From Thalassobacillus sp. CUG 92003 (GTDB taxonomy: Bacteria; Bacillota; Bacilli; Bacillales; Halobacillaceae): a DNA stretch of 64,000 nt. The first letter of the stretch is position 1. The number at the start of each line of letters is the position of its first letter. Shown piece by piece: positions 24,796-34,894 of this stretch. The stretch lies in the NCBI RefSeq assembly GCF_013618635.1, contig NZ_JABLSJ010000002.1, forward strand, positions 124,001 to 188,000, given 5' to 3'. A program made the position numbers and the translations under genes. The notes under the pieces were generated by a model. It did not search any database. It saw only the letters and a list, made by a program, of their open reading frames with translations, and was not told where the DNA came from.

Positions 24796-26814
24796 TTATA
24801 GTTTAAATTTATTCACTTGCTGGTTTAACTGCTCGGCTAGTTCGGATAACGCACTTGCCGTACTGGACACTTCCTCCATCGAGCTGTTTGATTGCTGAGC
24901 TGAAGCGGAAACTTGCTCGATTCCGGCCGCGGATTCTTCTGAGACAGCTGCAATATCCTGGATGGCCTCATTCATATCTGAACTGTTGTCTGCGATGTCT
25001 TTCAAGTGTTCAGAAATGCCTTTGATTTTTCCGACCATTTCAGAAACAGAGGTTTGAATATCATCGAAGGTTTCACCGGTCACTTGAATTTGTTTCGAGC
25101 CTGCATCAACTTCTTGATAACCTTCTTCTAGGGATTGAACGACTGAATCAGACTCGGTTTGAATATTACCGACAATCGAAGTGATGTCGCCCACAGAATT
25201 GGACACCTGCTCTGCTAATTTTCTCACTTCATCTGCTACGACAGCGAAGCCTTTGCCATGCTCGCCGGCACGTGCCGCTTCTATGGCCGCATTTAATGAT
25301 AAGAGATTTGTCTGTTCAGCAATATCCTTGATCACTTGAATGAGCTTCGAAATTTCTTGTGATTGTTCATCCAGCCCTTTGACTTTCGTGACCGATGCTT
25401 TGACAATCTCTTCGATATTTTTCATTTGATCGACGGATTTGTTCATTAAAGCACTGCCCTCTTCAGTCATGGTCAGCACCTGCGTGGAGGTGGTTGATAT
25501 TTGTTCACCGCTTTCATGCGCTTCCTGGACCTTTTGGACGAAGTCTCCCATCATTTCGGATAAGTTGGACGAACCGTTGGCTTGCGTTTCTGCCCCAGAA
25601 GTCAATTCCTCCATCGTTGAAGCAATTTGCTCGCTTCCTTCTTGCACTTCTCGTGCAGACTGGGTGAGCTGCTCACTTTGCTGTGTAACAGAGTCGGTTG
25701 CATCTGATACATTTCCGATAATGGTGCGCAGGCTTTCTTTCATTTGATCAATGGAAAGGGAAAGCTGGCCGATTTCGTCCTGTCGCTGTTCGGTTAGATC
25801 AACGGAAAGATCGCCCTCCTCTACAGCTTTCATTTTTCCTTGCAGTGACTTGATCGGTTTCGTGATTTTTCGTGTTATGACGAGTGTTAAGAAAAAGGAT
25901 AATATCAGAACGATTAAAATAGTAATGGCAATCGGCAGCAAGATGGGCTGTGCTTTTTCAGCTAACTCTGACTGATTGATTGTTCCAATAATGGTCCAAC
26001 CGACCCGATCGTTGTTCGTATAACCGAGTGTCCGATCTTCTCCGCTTTCGGTATACTCAACCGTGCCCGATGCGTTTTCCTGTGCCTGAATGTCCTGGAA
26101 ATAAGATGAATCGGAAACATCTTCTCCGATCCGGGCTTCATCAGGGTGAGAGACAAAAGTGCCGGATTGATCGATGATCGCAGCATAACCGGACTCTCCG
26201 ATTTCAACATTTTGCACGATATCGAGAATCGCTTGCATATTCAAATCAATCGCCATAACCCCGACCATCTGTCCATTATTTGATACGGATTTCGCAGCAC
26301 TGACAATCAATTCACCCGAATCTGCATCGACATAGGGTTCGGTCCAAATCGGTTCCCCGGGATTTTCGGATGCTTGTTCATACCACGGCCGCGTTCTGGG
26401 ATCATAGTCGGTGGGAAGGTCTAGCGTGGGCGAGGTAATCATTTCGCCGTCGCCAGCTGTTCCGAGGTAAGCCGTTTGGATCGATTCGTTTGATGACACG
26501 ATGTTATGTAACGAATCCATCATCTCATCCCTGGCATTTTCATAGTTCCCGAATTCTTCTTGTTCAGCATAATGAGCGACGATGTCTTCCTGGGTGTCAA
26601 AGAATGTCGCAAAGGAATCATTCAACACCCCGGTTTTACTAGCCACATTTTTGGTGAGTTCATCGGTCGTCAATGACACACTGTACGTATAACTTATGTA
26701 ACCGACTGAAACACCTGCTAAGATGATCAACGTCAAGAATGGAATGAGAATTTGACGTTGCAGTGTTTTGGTAAAGAAATTCCCGTTCGATTCTTTTTTC
26801 GCTTTGTTCTTCAT
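24796..26814 (-). CDS. Methyl-accepting chemotaxis protein with dCache sensor
   Basis: This 672-residue chemoreceptor has TM1 at about 20-42, an extracellular dCache-type double-PAS sensor at about 45-280 (with the RPWYEQA...[13 protein letters not shown] signature), TM2 at about 290-315 and HAMP at about 316-370. The long coiled-coil signalling domain contains the conserved hairpin tip ([19 protein letters not shown]). It reports ligand binding to CheA/CheW at the membrane. dCache domains of this type often bind amino acids, amines or carboxylates; the ligand here is unknown. Ribosome site AGAGGGGG. It is divergent from eutB, with about 250 bp between them. Confidence 0.94.
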   Translation of the reverse strand: MKNKAKKESNGNFFTKTLQRQILIPFLTLIILAGVSVGYISYTYSVSLTTDELTKNVASKTGVLNDSFATFFDTQEDIVAHYAEQEEFGNYENARDEMMDSLHNIVSSNESIQTAYLGTAGDGEMITSPTLDLPTDYDPRTRPWYEQASENPGEPIWTEPYVDADSGELIVSAAKSVSNNGQMVGVMAIDLNMQAILDIVQNVEIGESGYAAIIDQSGTFVSHPDEARIGEDVSDSSYFQDIQAQENASGTVEYTESGEDRTLGYTNNDRVGWTIIGTINQSELAEKAQPILLPIAITILIVLILSFFLTLVITRKITKPIKSLQGKMKAVEEGDLSVDLTEQRQDEIGQLSLSIDQMKESLRTIIGNVSDATDSVTQQSEQLTQSAREVQEGSEQIASTMEELTSGAETQANGSSNLSEMMGDFVQKVQEAHESGEQISTTSTQVLTMTEEGSALMNKSVDQMKNIEEIVKASVTKVKGLDEQSQEISKLIQVIKDIAEQTNLLSLNAAIEAARAGEHGKGFAVVADEVRKLAEQVSNSVGDITSIVGNIQTESDSVVQSLEEGYQEVDAGSKQIQVTGETFDDIQTSVSEMVGKIKGISEHLKDIADNSSDMNEAIQDIAAVSEESAAGIEQVSASAQQSNSSMEEVSSTASALSELAEQLNQQVNKFKL

Positions 26815-27006
26815 GTTAATCCCCCTCTGTCCGTCACCTTAATAAATGAACGATACCCCAAAACTCCGTCTAAGGAATGATGAAAAGAGCTCTGTATCTA
26901 TGAATGTAATAATGGGTGCATAAAACTAAGTTAAAAGGCATGGTTCTAATTTCATATATCGACCTAATTCGTTAAAGGTTTACCATTTCCTCGCAAAAAT
27001 TCTGAA

Positions 27007-27036
27007 TTGACCGACATTGAGGAATTTCTATATAAT
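27007..27036 (+). promoter_or_regulatory. Sigma-A promoter of eutB
   Basis: TTGACC (27007-27012) and TATAAT (27031-27036) are 18 bp apart, giving a transcript start about 25 bp before the eutB ATG. The adjacent PucR gene product is the likely regulator. Confidence 0.65.
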
Positions 27037-27065
27037 TCAAAGAAAAGTAGAAAGGGTGTGTGTAG

Positions 27066-28037
27066 ATGCAAAAGAAAGTTCAAGAAGCGTTATCTGTCCG
27101 GGACGTATGGCGGGCGAAAAAACGAACGGAGGGTATCGTTTCAAAAACACCACTCGTTTATTCTGAACCTTTATCCGACCTTTCGAAGGCTAACGTTTAC
27201 CTCAAACTTGAAAACACGCAGCCTACTGGGGCATTTAAGCTTAGAGGGGCGGCCAACAAGATTCTCTCATTGACAGAACAAGAGAAGGCGAAAGGCGTGG
27301 CGACGTTTTCAACGGGAAACCATGGTATTGCGGTAGCCTATGTGGCAAAAGAATTAGGCATCCCGGCGACCGTCTGTATATCCAATCGTGTTCCGCAGGA
27401 AAAAGTCAATAAACTGAAGCGGCTAAATGCCCATGTAGAAGTGGTCGGGGAAAACCAGGATGACGCTGAGCATTATTGCTATGAATTGGAGAAGACAGCA
27501 GGCGTCAGTGTCATCAAGCCGTTTGATGATCCTCACATTATTGCCGGTCAGGGGACCATTGGACTTGAAATTATGGAACAGTGCCCGGATGTCGACCAGG
27601 CCATCATTCCCTTATCTGGCGGTGGGCTGCTGTCTGGCATAGGCTTCGTTTTGAAAGCGATGGATACTGACATTAATGTCACAGGCGTATCCATGGAAAA
27701 CGCGGCAGTTATGCATGAGAGTTTAAAGCAAGGCCATCCGGTCGTGTTAAAAGAAAGTGATACACTTGCCGACAGTTTATTAGGTGGGCTGGGACCAAAT
27801 AATCAGCACACATTTGAAATGACGAAAGCCTATATGGATCAGAGTGTGCTTGTTTCCGAAAATTCCATTGCCAAAGGCATTATTTTTATGCTGCAGTATC
27901 ATAAAATGGCAGTAGAGGGGGCAGCAGGTTCTGTCATCGCCTGGTTATTAGACGGAAATGGAACGCCCTCAGATACAATCGTTTTAGTCATCAGCGGAAA
28001 TAATATTGACCATGCAACGATTAAAGAGCTGATTTAA
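27066..28037 (+). CDS. eutB: Hydroxyectoine utilization dehydratase EutB
   Basis: A 323-residue PLP enzyme of the threonine dehydratase fold. Lys58 in TGAFKLRGA is the expected Schiff-base lysine, STGNHG binds substrate and LSGGGLLSG binds phosphate. There is no C-terminal regulatory ACT domain. The sequence matches the EutB subgroup, which is thought to dehydrate a hydroxyectoine-derived hydroxy-amino acid. The rest of the ectoine operon is at 35-42 kb. Plain threonine/serine dehydratase is the alternative. It is followed at 31 bp by a PucR regulator gene, probably in the same transcript. Confidence 0.78.
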   Translation: MQKKVQEALSVRDVWRAKKRTEGIVSKTPLVYSEPLSDLSKANVYLKLENTQPTGAFKLRGAANKILSLTEQEKAKGVATFSTGNHGIAVAYVAKELGIPATVCISNRVPQEKVNKLKRLNAHVEVVGENQDDAEHYCYELEKTAGVSVIKPFDDPHIIAGQGTIGLEIMEQCPDVDQAIIPLSGGGLLSGIGFVLKAMDTDINVTGVSMENAAVMHESLKQGHPVVLKESDTLADSLLGGLGPNNQHTFEMTKAYMDQSVLVSENSIAKGIIFMLQYHKMAVEGAAGSVIAWLLDGNGTPSDTIVLVISGNNIDHATIKELI

Positions 28038-28068
28038 TCGCTTAGTTTATTAACATTGGGGTGGGTAT

Positions 28069-29751
28069 ATGGGGTTAACTGTTAAAGATATTGTGCAGCT
28101 GCCGATTATGGAAACGGCTAAAGTCAAGACGGGCAAAGATGTCCTCAGTGAAAAAGCGGTCGAGTGGATTTCTGTCATTGAAACGCCTGTCGAGAATTTT
28201 GTTCGCACCAATGAATTTGTTTTAAGTACAGGGGTAGGCTGCGGCGATGATCCGTTACTGCTGGAGGAGTTTGTCCAGGATGTCATCCACGCAGGTGCCT
28301 CAGTGCTGGCGTTTGCTACCGGCCGTTATATCTATCATTTACCAGACCGGGTCTTGCAACTGGCGGAGGACCACCATTTGATCGTGATTGAACTTCCGTG
28401 GGAATTGAGGTTCGGGGATGTGCTGCAAATCGTTTTAGACGAGATCAGCCAGGATAAAAAAGCTGAGCGCCAGCAGGCAGAAGGCGTAAGGCAAGAGCTC
28501 ATCAATTGCGTTTTGAATGGGAATGGTCTTCAGGAAATATCGAAATTGTTATATGAAAACACACAGATCCCGATGGCCATCAGTGACCACAACAAAATCA
28601 TCCGCGCCAACCACGATCTTAATCCACATATATTAAATGTATTGAACGGACGTACAGAGGGGCATGTTCAACAGATTCCTCCTTCTGAAATTCCGTTTAG
28701 TGAACATCCGCTCTATCATCACATTGAAGAATATGTGGTGGATCAGGAAACGTGTTTTCAACTGACCATATTATCGAACCACAATACGCAAGGGTATCTG
28801 CTCTTTAAGCCCGAGGACCGCTATCAGTTGACGTGGTTTGTTATGAATGTCCTCGAGCATGCCCTGACGGCTTGTGCGCTGTATTTTCTCAAAGAAAATG
28901 CTATCGAAATGACGGAAATCAGACTGCGTGATAATTTCTTGCTGGATTTAGCTAAATCAGAGCAGGAAGTGAATAATCAGGTGCTCTCTAAGGCTCAGCT
29001 GCTTGGTTACGATTTAACCCGCCCGTATATTTGCCTCGTCGGGGATATCGGTTTTGCGAAAAAGATTGATGATGAGATTGGCGAATTGCCCGAGCAATCG
29101 TTCACCTCCTCGCTCCATAGCCGTAATTATTACTTACAGAAAGAAATCACGTACGCGGGGGATCTCTTGAAACGGCGAACGATGACGACGTTTGATGATA
29201 GTCAGGTTATCATTTTTTTAGAAGCCGACCATCATCCTTATATGGAAACGTCAAACCAATTTTTGGATCTGATCGAACGCCGGCTTAACGAATTGCTGGC
29301 CGGAATTGAAATTTCCTGGGGAATCGCCACCCATAAAGATGGTCATTATTCATTTCACCAAAGTTATGAAGAGGCTAAAACGGCGTTGGACATCGGGCGG
29401 CAGCAACATGGAAAAGGCGAACGGACCTTTTTCAGCGACACCCGTATTAATCGCCTGTTAATGGCGTTATCCCATGAAAAAGAGATTGAAGCGATTGTGA
29501 CCGATACGATCAGCAGTTTGATTGAATACGATCGCAAGCGGCAGACTGACTTGATTCATACGTTTATCGTGTATAACAAGTACAATAGTAATGTAAGCCA
29601 AACAGCACGAGCATTGAATTTGCATCGGCAGTCGTTGTTGCATCGTTTACGGAACATTGAACAGTTGACCCAGCTATCCTTGGTTGATTCCGATGATTTA
29701 TTTTTACTCGAATTGAGTGTCCGTTTGTGGATGTTGAAAAAAGTAGAGTGA
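28069..29751 (+). CDS. PucR-family transcriptional regulator
   Basis: A 560-residue protein with an N-terminal PucR sensor domain (about 1-125), a middle GGDEF-like/CdaR-type region (about 290-430) and a C-terminal helix-turn-helix of the PucR type (about 495-555, with NVSQTARALNLHRQSLLHRL). Regulators of this class control purine, amino acid and polyamine catabolism, usually as inducer-dependent activators. Its place behind eutB suggests that it senses ectoine, hydroxyectoine or a breakdown product and controls eutB and perhaps the operon at 35249. That link is inference. Confidence 0.9.
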   Translation: MGLTVKDIVQLPIMETAKVKTGKDVLSEKAVEWISVIETPVENFVRTNEFVLSTGVGCGDDPLLLEEFVQDVIHAGASVLAFATGRYIYHLPDRVLQLAEDHHLIVIELPWELRFGDVLQIVLDEISQDKKAERQQAEGVRQELINCVLNGNGLQEISKLLYENTQIPMAISDHNKIIRANHDLNPHILNVLNGRTEGHVQQIPPSEIPFSEHPLYHHIEEYVVDQETCFQLTILSNHNTQGYLLFKPEDRYQLTWFVMNVLEHALTACALYFLKENAIEMTEIRLRDNFLLDLAKSEQEVNNQVLSKAQLLGYDLTRPYICLVGDIGFAKKIDDEIGELPEQSFTSSLHSRNYYLQKEITYAGDLLKRRTMTTFDDSQVIIFLEADHHPYMETSNQFLDLIERRLNELLAGIEISWGIATHKDGHYSFHQSYEEAKTALDIGRQQHGKGERTFFSDTRINRLLMALSHEKEIEAIVTDTISSLIEYDRKRQTDLIHTFIVYNKYNSNVSQTARALNLHRQSLLHRLRNIEQLTQLSLVDSDDLFLLELSVRLWMLKKVE

Positions 29752-29831
29752 CTTTCATAGAGGAGGCGTCCCTCATAAACATCACACCTCTGGGTAAAAT
29801 ATTGACAGTGATGAGAAGAGGGACGTGGCAT

Positions 29832-30554
29832 ATGGAGATTATGATGGACGCTGTGAAGGTTCTCGGCCGAATTGTGACGATTTTGCCGTTCTTATTGTTT
29901 ATTGCGCTTTATATGGGTAAACGATCAATTGGGGAACTCCCCGTGTTTGATTTGCTTGTCATATTAGTCTTGGGCTCTGTGGTCGGTGCGGATATTGCGG
30001 ATCCTGAAATCAATCATATTCATACCGTGGTGGCCATGATAGGGATCGCTTTGCTGCAGAAGTTCATTGTATTTTTGAAATTGAAAAACCGGAAAATCGG
30101 CAATCTCCTTACGTTTGAGCCTACCGTGGTCATTTACAACGGGCAGTTTCTAGTGCAGAACATGAAAAAAATTAATTATTCGATTGATAATGTCTTGCAG
30201 ATGCTGCGTGAGAAAGATGTATTTAGTGTGGAGGATGTAGAAATCGCCATCATCGAAGCGAATGGCAGTTTATCGCACAAACCGGTGGCTGCAAAAAGCG
30301 GGGTGACCCGGGAGGATCTTAACGTGTTGAAGGCGGGTCATCAATATGAGATTCCGGTGATTTTGGATGGTGTGGTTCAACTGGATTTGCTGCGGCGCGT
30401 GAATAAAAGTGAAGCCTGGTTAAAAGAGAAATTATTAGAGCACAATCTCGTTGATACGTACCACGTGTTTTATGGTGCGATTACGAGTAAAGGAGAGCTG
30501 TTTGTGTCCCTGAAGGGGGAGACGCCTTCCGACGTTCCCCCGTTTGAACATTGA
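29832..30554 (+). CDS. DUF421 membrane protein (YetF-like)
   Basis: About 240 residues: three N-terminal hydrophobic segments (about residues 10-85) and a cytoplasmic C-terminal half with the DUF421 patterns GKRSIGELPVFDLLV and FEPTVVIYNGQ. The function of this family is not settled; several spore-former paralogues are spore-associated. The ATG at 29832 is preceded by AGAGGG at suitable spacing. The longer in-frame extension overlaps the pucR gene and carries no better start. The stop codon is 14 bp from that of the convergent ppaC gene. Confidence 0.85.
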   Translation: MEIMMDAVKVLGRIVTILPFLLFIALYMGKRSIGELPVFDLLVILVLGSVVGADIADPEINHIHTVVAMIGIALLQKFIVFLKLKNRKIGNLLTFEPTVVIYNGQFLVQNMKKINYSIDNVLQMLREKDVFSVEDVEIAIIEANGSLSHKPVAAKSGVTREDLNVLKAGHQYEIPVILDGVVQLDLLRRVNKSEAWLKEKLLEHNLVDTYHVFYGAITSKGELFVSLKGETPSDVPPFEH

Positions 30555-30568
30555 GTGTTTGGACAAGA

Positions 30569-31495
30569 TCAACTCAAGCTGTCTGTTAAAGAAGGCACGA
30601 TTTGTTTTTTTCGCGAGACAACTCCTTTTACAATGGCCCTGTTATTGGATAGCGATACCTGGAAGGCCGGTTCGACAGCGGGCGCTTGCTCGCCCAGAGC
30701 CAGGATCATTGAATCGCTAGTTAAAATGTCTGTAGCCATGAACACGAATAAATCCAATCCTTTTTCGGTTATCAGGTTGGAAATGGCGTGTTCTATTTCG
30801 TTTTGGCGGTCGAAGAGTTCTGGCGTATCAACGGTGTTGACTTGGGCGATGGTTACATCGTAGTTTCCCATGCGGAAGTCTTTGGCATCTTGTAAAATAA
30901 TCTCTTGGGCTGATTGATCACTCATGTCTGTGCCGGCTTTCAGCATGGCTAAGCCAAATTGCTCGATGTCAACCTCGGCTATGGCGGCTAGTTCATACGC
31001 TGCTCCTCTATCTTCTTCTGTGCATGTAGGGGATTTTAATAACAATGTATCGGAGATGATCGCAGCAAGCATTAATCCGGCTGTGTTTTTATGTATGGCG
31101 ACACCCTGTTCTTTATACAAGCTGTTCAGGATTGTAGCTGTGCATCCAACCGGCTCTGCCCGATAATAAATCGGATCGTTCGTCTCAAAATTAGCAATGC
31201 GGTGATGGTCAATCACTTCTCTTATGTTCACCTCGCGAATATCATCGACACTTTGTTGAGGCTCATTGTGATCGACAAGAATAACCTCGCTTACTTCATC
31301 GGAAACGCTCGTTACTTCTCTTGGAGCTTGCGTTTTGAAGTAACCCAGTGCGTATTGTGTTTCTTTGCTGACGCTCCCCAGTCTTACAGCCTCGGTTTCC
31401 TTTCCAAGCTGATTCTTTAACTGCGAATAAGCGATCGCTGAACAGATCGCGTCGGTATCTGGATTTTTATGTCCGAAGACAAGCGCTTTCCCCAT
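30569..31495 (-). CDS. ppaC: Manganese-dependent inorganic pyrophosphatase
   Basis: A 308-residue DHH-family phosphoesterase with [14 protein letters not shown] (metal-binding His and Asp residues) near the N-terminus, the DHH motif in [10 protein letters not shown] (about residues 95-100), and the C-terminal [10 protein letters not shown] segment that binds the second phosphate. It hydrolyses cytoplasmic PPi and pulls biosynthetic reactions forward. The ATG at 31495 aligns with the start of known PpaC proteins; a GTG two codons earlier is closer to AAAGGAG and cannot be excluded. Confidence 0.95.
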   Translation of the reverse strand: MGKALVFGHKNPDTDAICSAIAYSQLKNQLGKETEAVRLGSVSKETQYALGYFKTQAPREVTSVSDEVSEVILVDHNEPQQSVDDIREVNIREVIDHHRIANFETNDPIYYRAEPVGCTATILNSLYKEQGVAIHKNTAGLMLAAIISDTLLLKSPTCTEEDRGAAYELAAIAEVDIEQFGLAMLKAGTDMSDQSAQEIILQDAKDFRMGNYDVTIAQVNTVDTPELFDRQNEIEHAISNLITEKGLDLFVFMATDILTSDSMILALGEQAPAVEPAFQVSLSNNRAIVKGVVSRKKQIVPSLTDSLS

Positions 31496-31691
31496 GTACA
31501 CAAAACTCCTTTCTTCTTCAACGTTACCCCTATTATCGTCCGATATTCAATCAATTTCAACAAATCCCGCGTCAGGCAGCCACCTTTGTGACCCTGGCCC
31601 ATATTAATTAATAAAGGTTGCAAAACGTTAGGTTACACATTACGCTAATAATTTCAACGTGTTAAGCGTGAATCAAAGGAGGAGCTGTGAC

Positions 31692-32180
31692 ATGTTAAAA
31701 AAACTATTTGGCCATAAAGAAACAACGACAACGGTGCTGGCACCCGTTACAGGAGAACGCATCGCGTTAGATGACGTTCCTGATCCTGTTTTTTCACAAA
31801 AAATGATGGGAGAAGGGCTTGCGATCAAACCCGCGACAGGAGAGGCTGTAGCGCCGGTGGATGGGGAAGTCACTCAGTTGTTCCCGACGAAGCATGCGGT
31901 CGGCCTGGAAACAAAAACAGGTATAGAGATTCTTGTGCATGTTGGTTTAGAAACTGTGAGTATGGACGGGGAAGGGTTTCAATCCAATGTGGAACAAGGT
32001 GATCGGGTCAAAGCAGGGGACAAGCTGATGCCGTTTGATATCGACCTCATAAATGAGAAGGCTTCAAGTACCATCACACCTGTCATTGTGACGAACAGCG
32101 ATCAATTCACGGTGGACCTACTTGAAGCGGATCATGTTGAGGCCGGTGTGAGTGAAGTCATGTATATCCAAGGGAAATAA
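31692..32180 (+). CDS. PTS glucose-type EIIA protein
   Basis: A 162-residue single-domain EIIA-Glc protein. The phosphorylated His is in ILVHVGLETV, preceded by the paired motif HAVGLET, and the N-terminal half has the conserved APVTGE and VAPVDGEV turns. It accepts phosphate from HPr and passes it to the IIB domain of a sugar permease. No IIBC gene is adjacent, so it must act in trans or in signalling. AGGAGG is 9 bp before the ATG at 31692. Confidence 0.92.
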   Translation: MLKKLFGHKETTTTVLAPVTGERIALDDVPDPVFSQKMMGEGLAIKPATGEAVAPVDGEVTQLFPTKHAVGLETKTGIEILVHVGLETVSMDGEGFQSNVEQGDRVKAGDKLMPFDIDLINEKASSTITPVIVTNSDQFTVDLLEADHVEAGVSEVMYIQGK

Positions 32181-32222
32181 GTGAAACTCCATGTGATGAG
32201 GCGGGCGGAAAGCCGAACGGTT

Positions 32223-32708
32223 TCAGAAAAAGATATGGTGCGCTTGAATGGTTTCATCAATTGTGAGGATGCCGAACGAACAAAAAGGCAGGCCACGTTT
32301 ATCGGTTATGGAGCCTGGATTGAACAACATGGTTTTTTTGACGAAACGAAGCAAGGGCAAGTGAGAGTGACCGAAGATAATGCAGTCAAGCTCTTCTCCC
32401 TCAAACGCCTCTAACACGCGTTTTTCGGTTGTTTTTTTATCACCGTGGCCATGGGTGAGACCTATGCGGAAGCCGCCCGCTTCAATGATTGTATGTTCCG
32501 GCAGTTGGGTGTGTAGCTCTTCATCGTCGACATTACCGTAAACCCCTACGACCTCCCCGTAATGGGAGAGTTTCTCGTGCACCCACTTCTCCTGCCAGTC
32601 GCCGGCATGGATAATCAGGTCGGCTGTAGGCAGCTCTTCAAGCAGGCGCTGTGGAAGGGATGATGCTTTTTTAGGCATGTGTGTATCTGCAATGACGACT
32701 AGTTTCAA
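32223..32708 (-). CDS. Calcineurin-like metallophosphoesterase, YfcE/MJ0936 type
   Basis: A 161-residue protein with the complete two-metal motif set: IADTHMP, HAGDW, GNVD, THGHG and GHSHLP. The family hydrolyses phosphodiesters or phosphomonoesters; the natural substrate is unclear. It starts with TTG at 32708, 7 bp after GAGGAGG; the first ATG would remove the DxH motif. The start overlaps the stop codon of the nucleotidyltransferase gene by 4 bp, so the two are translationally coupled. Confidence 0.9.
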   Translation of the reverse strand: MKLVVIADTHMPKKASSLPQRLLEELPTADLIIHAGDWQEKWVHEKLSHYGEVVGVYGNVDDEELHTQLPEHTIIEAGGFRIGLTHGHGDKKTTEKRVLEAFEGEELDCIIFGHSHLPLLRFVKKTMLFNPGSITDKRGLPFCSFGILTIDETIQAHHIFF

Positions 32709-33499
32709 CGATCTTCCTCCTCGTTCTGATAAAGGTTGATATGTCTTTCCAACATGCGGTGTAATAACTGCTTTGTATACGGTCTTTGTTCCAGTATGCA
32801 GGCGAGCCAATCCATTTCTCCGGTAATCAGTTGTTTTATTTTCACAACGGCATCATGATGACGCTCTGGCGTTAAACTGTTGAATATCGCTGTGATTTGG
32901 TTAGTGATTGAGGCGGGGAGGGCATCACCTGCCGTTTTCAATCCGAGCTGTGCTCTCCTCGGGTTATAGTGATGGAGGAGGACTTTGGCTAGTTCTATCA
33001 TGATATCATGCCCGACGTGTACGGCCCAGAGGTCGTTTCCTCTACCGGCTGCTTTATGGTATTGCAACAGGAAAAAAGCAGTATCATCAATATGATCATG
33101 CAGCTCTTGTGGTGATAGACTAAGATCCTGAAAGTCTCGAAATGGTGCTAATTTATTGTTCGGATCATGCAGCACGCGGAAATAATCTTTATTTAAGAAG
33201 GACGTTTCGGTCACCGTAAACAGATCAACGTGCAGTAGATTATCGTACACTGCTAGGATTTGTGGTGCTATGATAAAAAACGTATCGACATACAACAAAT
33301 CTCCATATGCCTTTAAATGATCGAGCCGCCTCGTCAGGAAGGCCTCTTCATCTTGTGCCTCCACCAAACAATAAAGATCCACATCGGAATAGGCATCATG
33401 CTCCCCTCGCCCCATCGACCCTTTCAAAAAAACAGCCTGCACCAACGCATCCCGCTGCAAACTCGCCGTAATAGCTTGTACCGCATCCTCCTGCATCAT
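32705..33499 (-). CDS. Pol-beta-fold nucleotidyltransferase (aminoglycoside adenylyltransferase-like)
   Basis: A 264-residue protein with the nucleotidyltransferase signature GS (residues 27-28) and DVD (39-41), as in KGSMGRGEHDAYSDVDLY, followed by an alpha-helical C-terminal domain. It likely transfers a nucleotide to a small molecule or protein. Similarity to streptomycin-type adenylyltransferases is only general, so resistance should not be assumed. It forms a two-gene unit with the phosphoesterase and is divergent from yfkAB. Confidence 0.82.
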   Translation of the reverse strand: MMQEDAVQAITASLQRDALVQAVFLKGSMGRGEHDAYSDVDLYCLVEAQDEEAFLTRRLDHLKAYGDLLYVDTFFIIAPQILAVYDNLLHVDLFTVTETSFLNKDYFRVLHDPNNKLAPFRDFQDLSLSPQELHDHIDDTAFFLLQYHKAAGRGNDLWAVHVGHDIMIELAKVLLHHYNPRRAQLGLKTAGDALPASITNQITAIFNSLTPERHHDAVVKIKQLITGEMDWLACILEQRPYTKQLLHRMLERHINLYQNEEEDR

Positions 33500-33548
33500 A
33501 CAACCCCTCCCACCAAATTGAATATTACATCAGCATACCACTTTTTGT

Positions 33549-33641
33549 GTACCTGGTACACAAACCGTATTCTGAAAACAGCCGGGCGTGCCATTTTGGC
33601 ACGCCCGGCTGTTTCGAGAATCATCGTTTTGTACCAGGTAC
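33549..33641. repeat. Nested palindromic element in a divergent promoter region
   Basis: A 17-bp perfect stem, AAACAGCCGGGCGTGCC (33576-33592) / its complement (33598-33614), is flanked by GTACCTGGTAC (33549-33559) and GTACCAGGTAC (33631-33641). These flanks are each near-palindromes and are reverse complements of each other. The whole 93-bp unit can fold as one long imperfect hairpin. It lies between the starts of two divergent genes, so it is not an ordinary terminator. Confidence 0.7.
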
Positions 33642-33697
33642 GGGAGTGGTACAATGGTAGACAGGTTTAATTTTTTTAAATGAAGGGAGTTTCATGG

Positions 33698-34822
33698 ATG
33701 AGGTCGAGTATGGAGCTTCGTGCTATTTCTCCTGAGCATGATCCGTGGGAAGCGTACATGGATGTTGAGGAACATGGCGATTTAACATTAAGCAATATTG
33801 AATTTACGACGACGCACCTTTGCAATATGCGTTGCGAGCATTGTGCGGTCGGATATACGCTGCAAAACCAGGATCCGGAGGCGCTGCCTATGAAGCTGCT
33901 GGTTAAACGGCTCGATGAAATCCCGCACCTGCGTACGTTGAGCATTACCGGCGGGGAGCCGATGTTATCGAAAAAATCAGTGGATCACTATGTGGTGCCG
34001 CTCTTGAAATATGCTCATGAACGCGGCGTCAGAACGCAAATCAATTCAAATTTAACGTTACCGTATAAACGTTATGAAGCCATCATTCCGTATCTTGATG
34101 TGCTGCATATCTCGCATAATTGGGGCACAATCGAAGAGTTTGTCCACACGGGATTCGCACGCATGGAGCGGAAGCCGTCTGAAGAAAACCGCCAAAAGTT
34201 TTTTGATCGGATGGTAGAAAACGCGCAGGCCCTTGCTGCAGAAGGGGTCATGGTCTCTGCTGAAACCATGCTGAACGGGCGGACTTTTCCTTACCTGGAA
34301 CAAATTCATGACCACGTAAAGGAAATGGGGTGCGCCCGTCATGAAATCCACCCGATGTACCCAGTGGATTTTGCTGAAAATCTCGATACACTGAATTTAG
34401 CGGAAATGCGCGAGGGGATTACACGATTACTTGATCATCGTGATCCGGACACGTGGATGCTATTTGGAACGTTGCCTTTTTACCCGTGCAGTTCATCGGC
34501 TGAAGAGCTGGCGCTGCAAAAGCGTCTCTATCAGGAACCGAATGTGACGGTACGCAATGATCCCGATGGGCGCTCTCGTTTGAACGTCAATATTTTCAGC
34601 GGCGAAATCATTGTTACCGATTTTGCGGATGAAGCGCCGCTTGGAAACATACAGACGACGACGCTTCCGGCTGTTTTTGACCGATGGATGGCAACCGATA
34701 CAGCACAACGATTGAATTGTCATTGCCCTGCCGTGAAGTGCCTGGGGCCGAACGCCCTCGTGAAAAATACGTATTATCCCGATGTGGATTTCCAACAGCG
34801 GGAAACCAAGATTCATTTATAG
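33698..34822 (+). CDS. yfkAB: Radical SAM/CxCxxxxC protein YfkAB
   Basis: A 374-residue radical SAM protein with the cluster-binding CNMRCEHC (CxxxCxxC, about residues 44-51), SITGGEP, and a C-terminal second cysteine set CHCPAVKC (CxCxxxxC) that gives the YfkAB family its name. The chemistry is unknown. It is intact here as one frame. The ATG at 33698 is 8 bp from AAGGGAG; an upstream in-frame ATG at 33680 overlaps that ribosome site. Confidence 0.9.
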   Translation: MRSSMELRAISPEHDPWEAYMDVEEHGDLTLSNIEFTTTHLCNMRCEHCAVGYTLQNQDPEALPMKLLVKRLDEIPHLRTLSITGGEPMLSKKSVDHYVVPLLKYAHERGVRTQINSNLTLPYKRYEAIIPYLDVLHISHNWGTIEEFVHTGFARMERKPSEENRQKFFDRMVENAQALAAEGVMVSAETMLNGRTFPYLEQIHDHVKEMGCARHEIHPMYPVDFAENLDTLNLAEMREGITRLLDHRDPDTWMLFGTLPFYPCSSSAEELALQKRLYQEPNVTVRNDPDGRSRLNVNIFSGEIIVTDFADEAPLGNIQTTTLPAVFDRWMATDTAQRLNCHCPAVKCLGPNALVKNTYYPDVDFQQRETKIHL

Positions 34823-34833
34823 CGTTTGCAAAA

Positions 34834-34869
34834 GCCCGGATCGTTTAACACACGCCATCCGGGCATTTT
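34834..34869 (+). terminator. Terminator after yfkAB
   Basis: GCCCGGAT (34834-34841) / ATCCGGGC (34857-34864) followed by ATTTTTATG. Confidence 0.85.
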
Positions 34870-34894
34870 TATGTCGATTGTCCTCTCGTTCTGA

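Noticed and set aside
32181-32414. 77-codon plus-strand frame directly after the EIIA gene
   Set aside because: It lies over the metallophosphoesterase gene on the other strand, has no ribosome site of its own beyond the EIIA stop, and shows no recognisable domain.
33576-33614. Ordinary Rho-independent terminator
   Set aside because: It lies between two gene starts pointing away from each other and is not followed by a U-tract.
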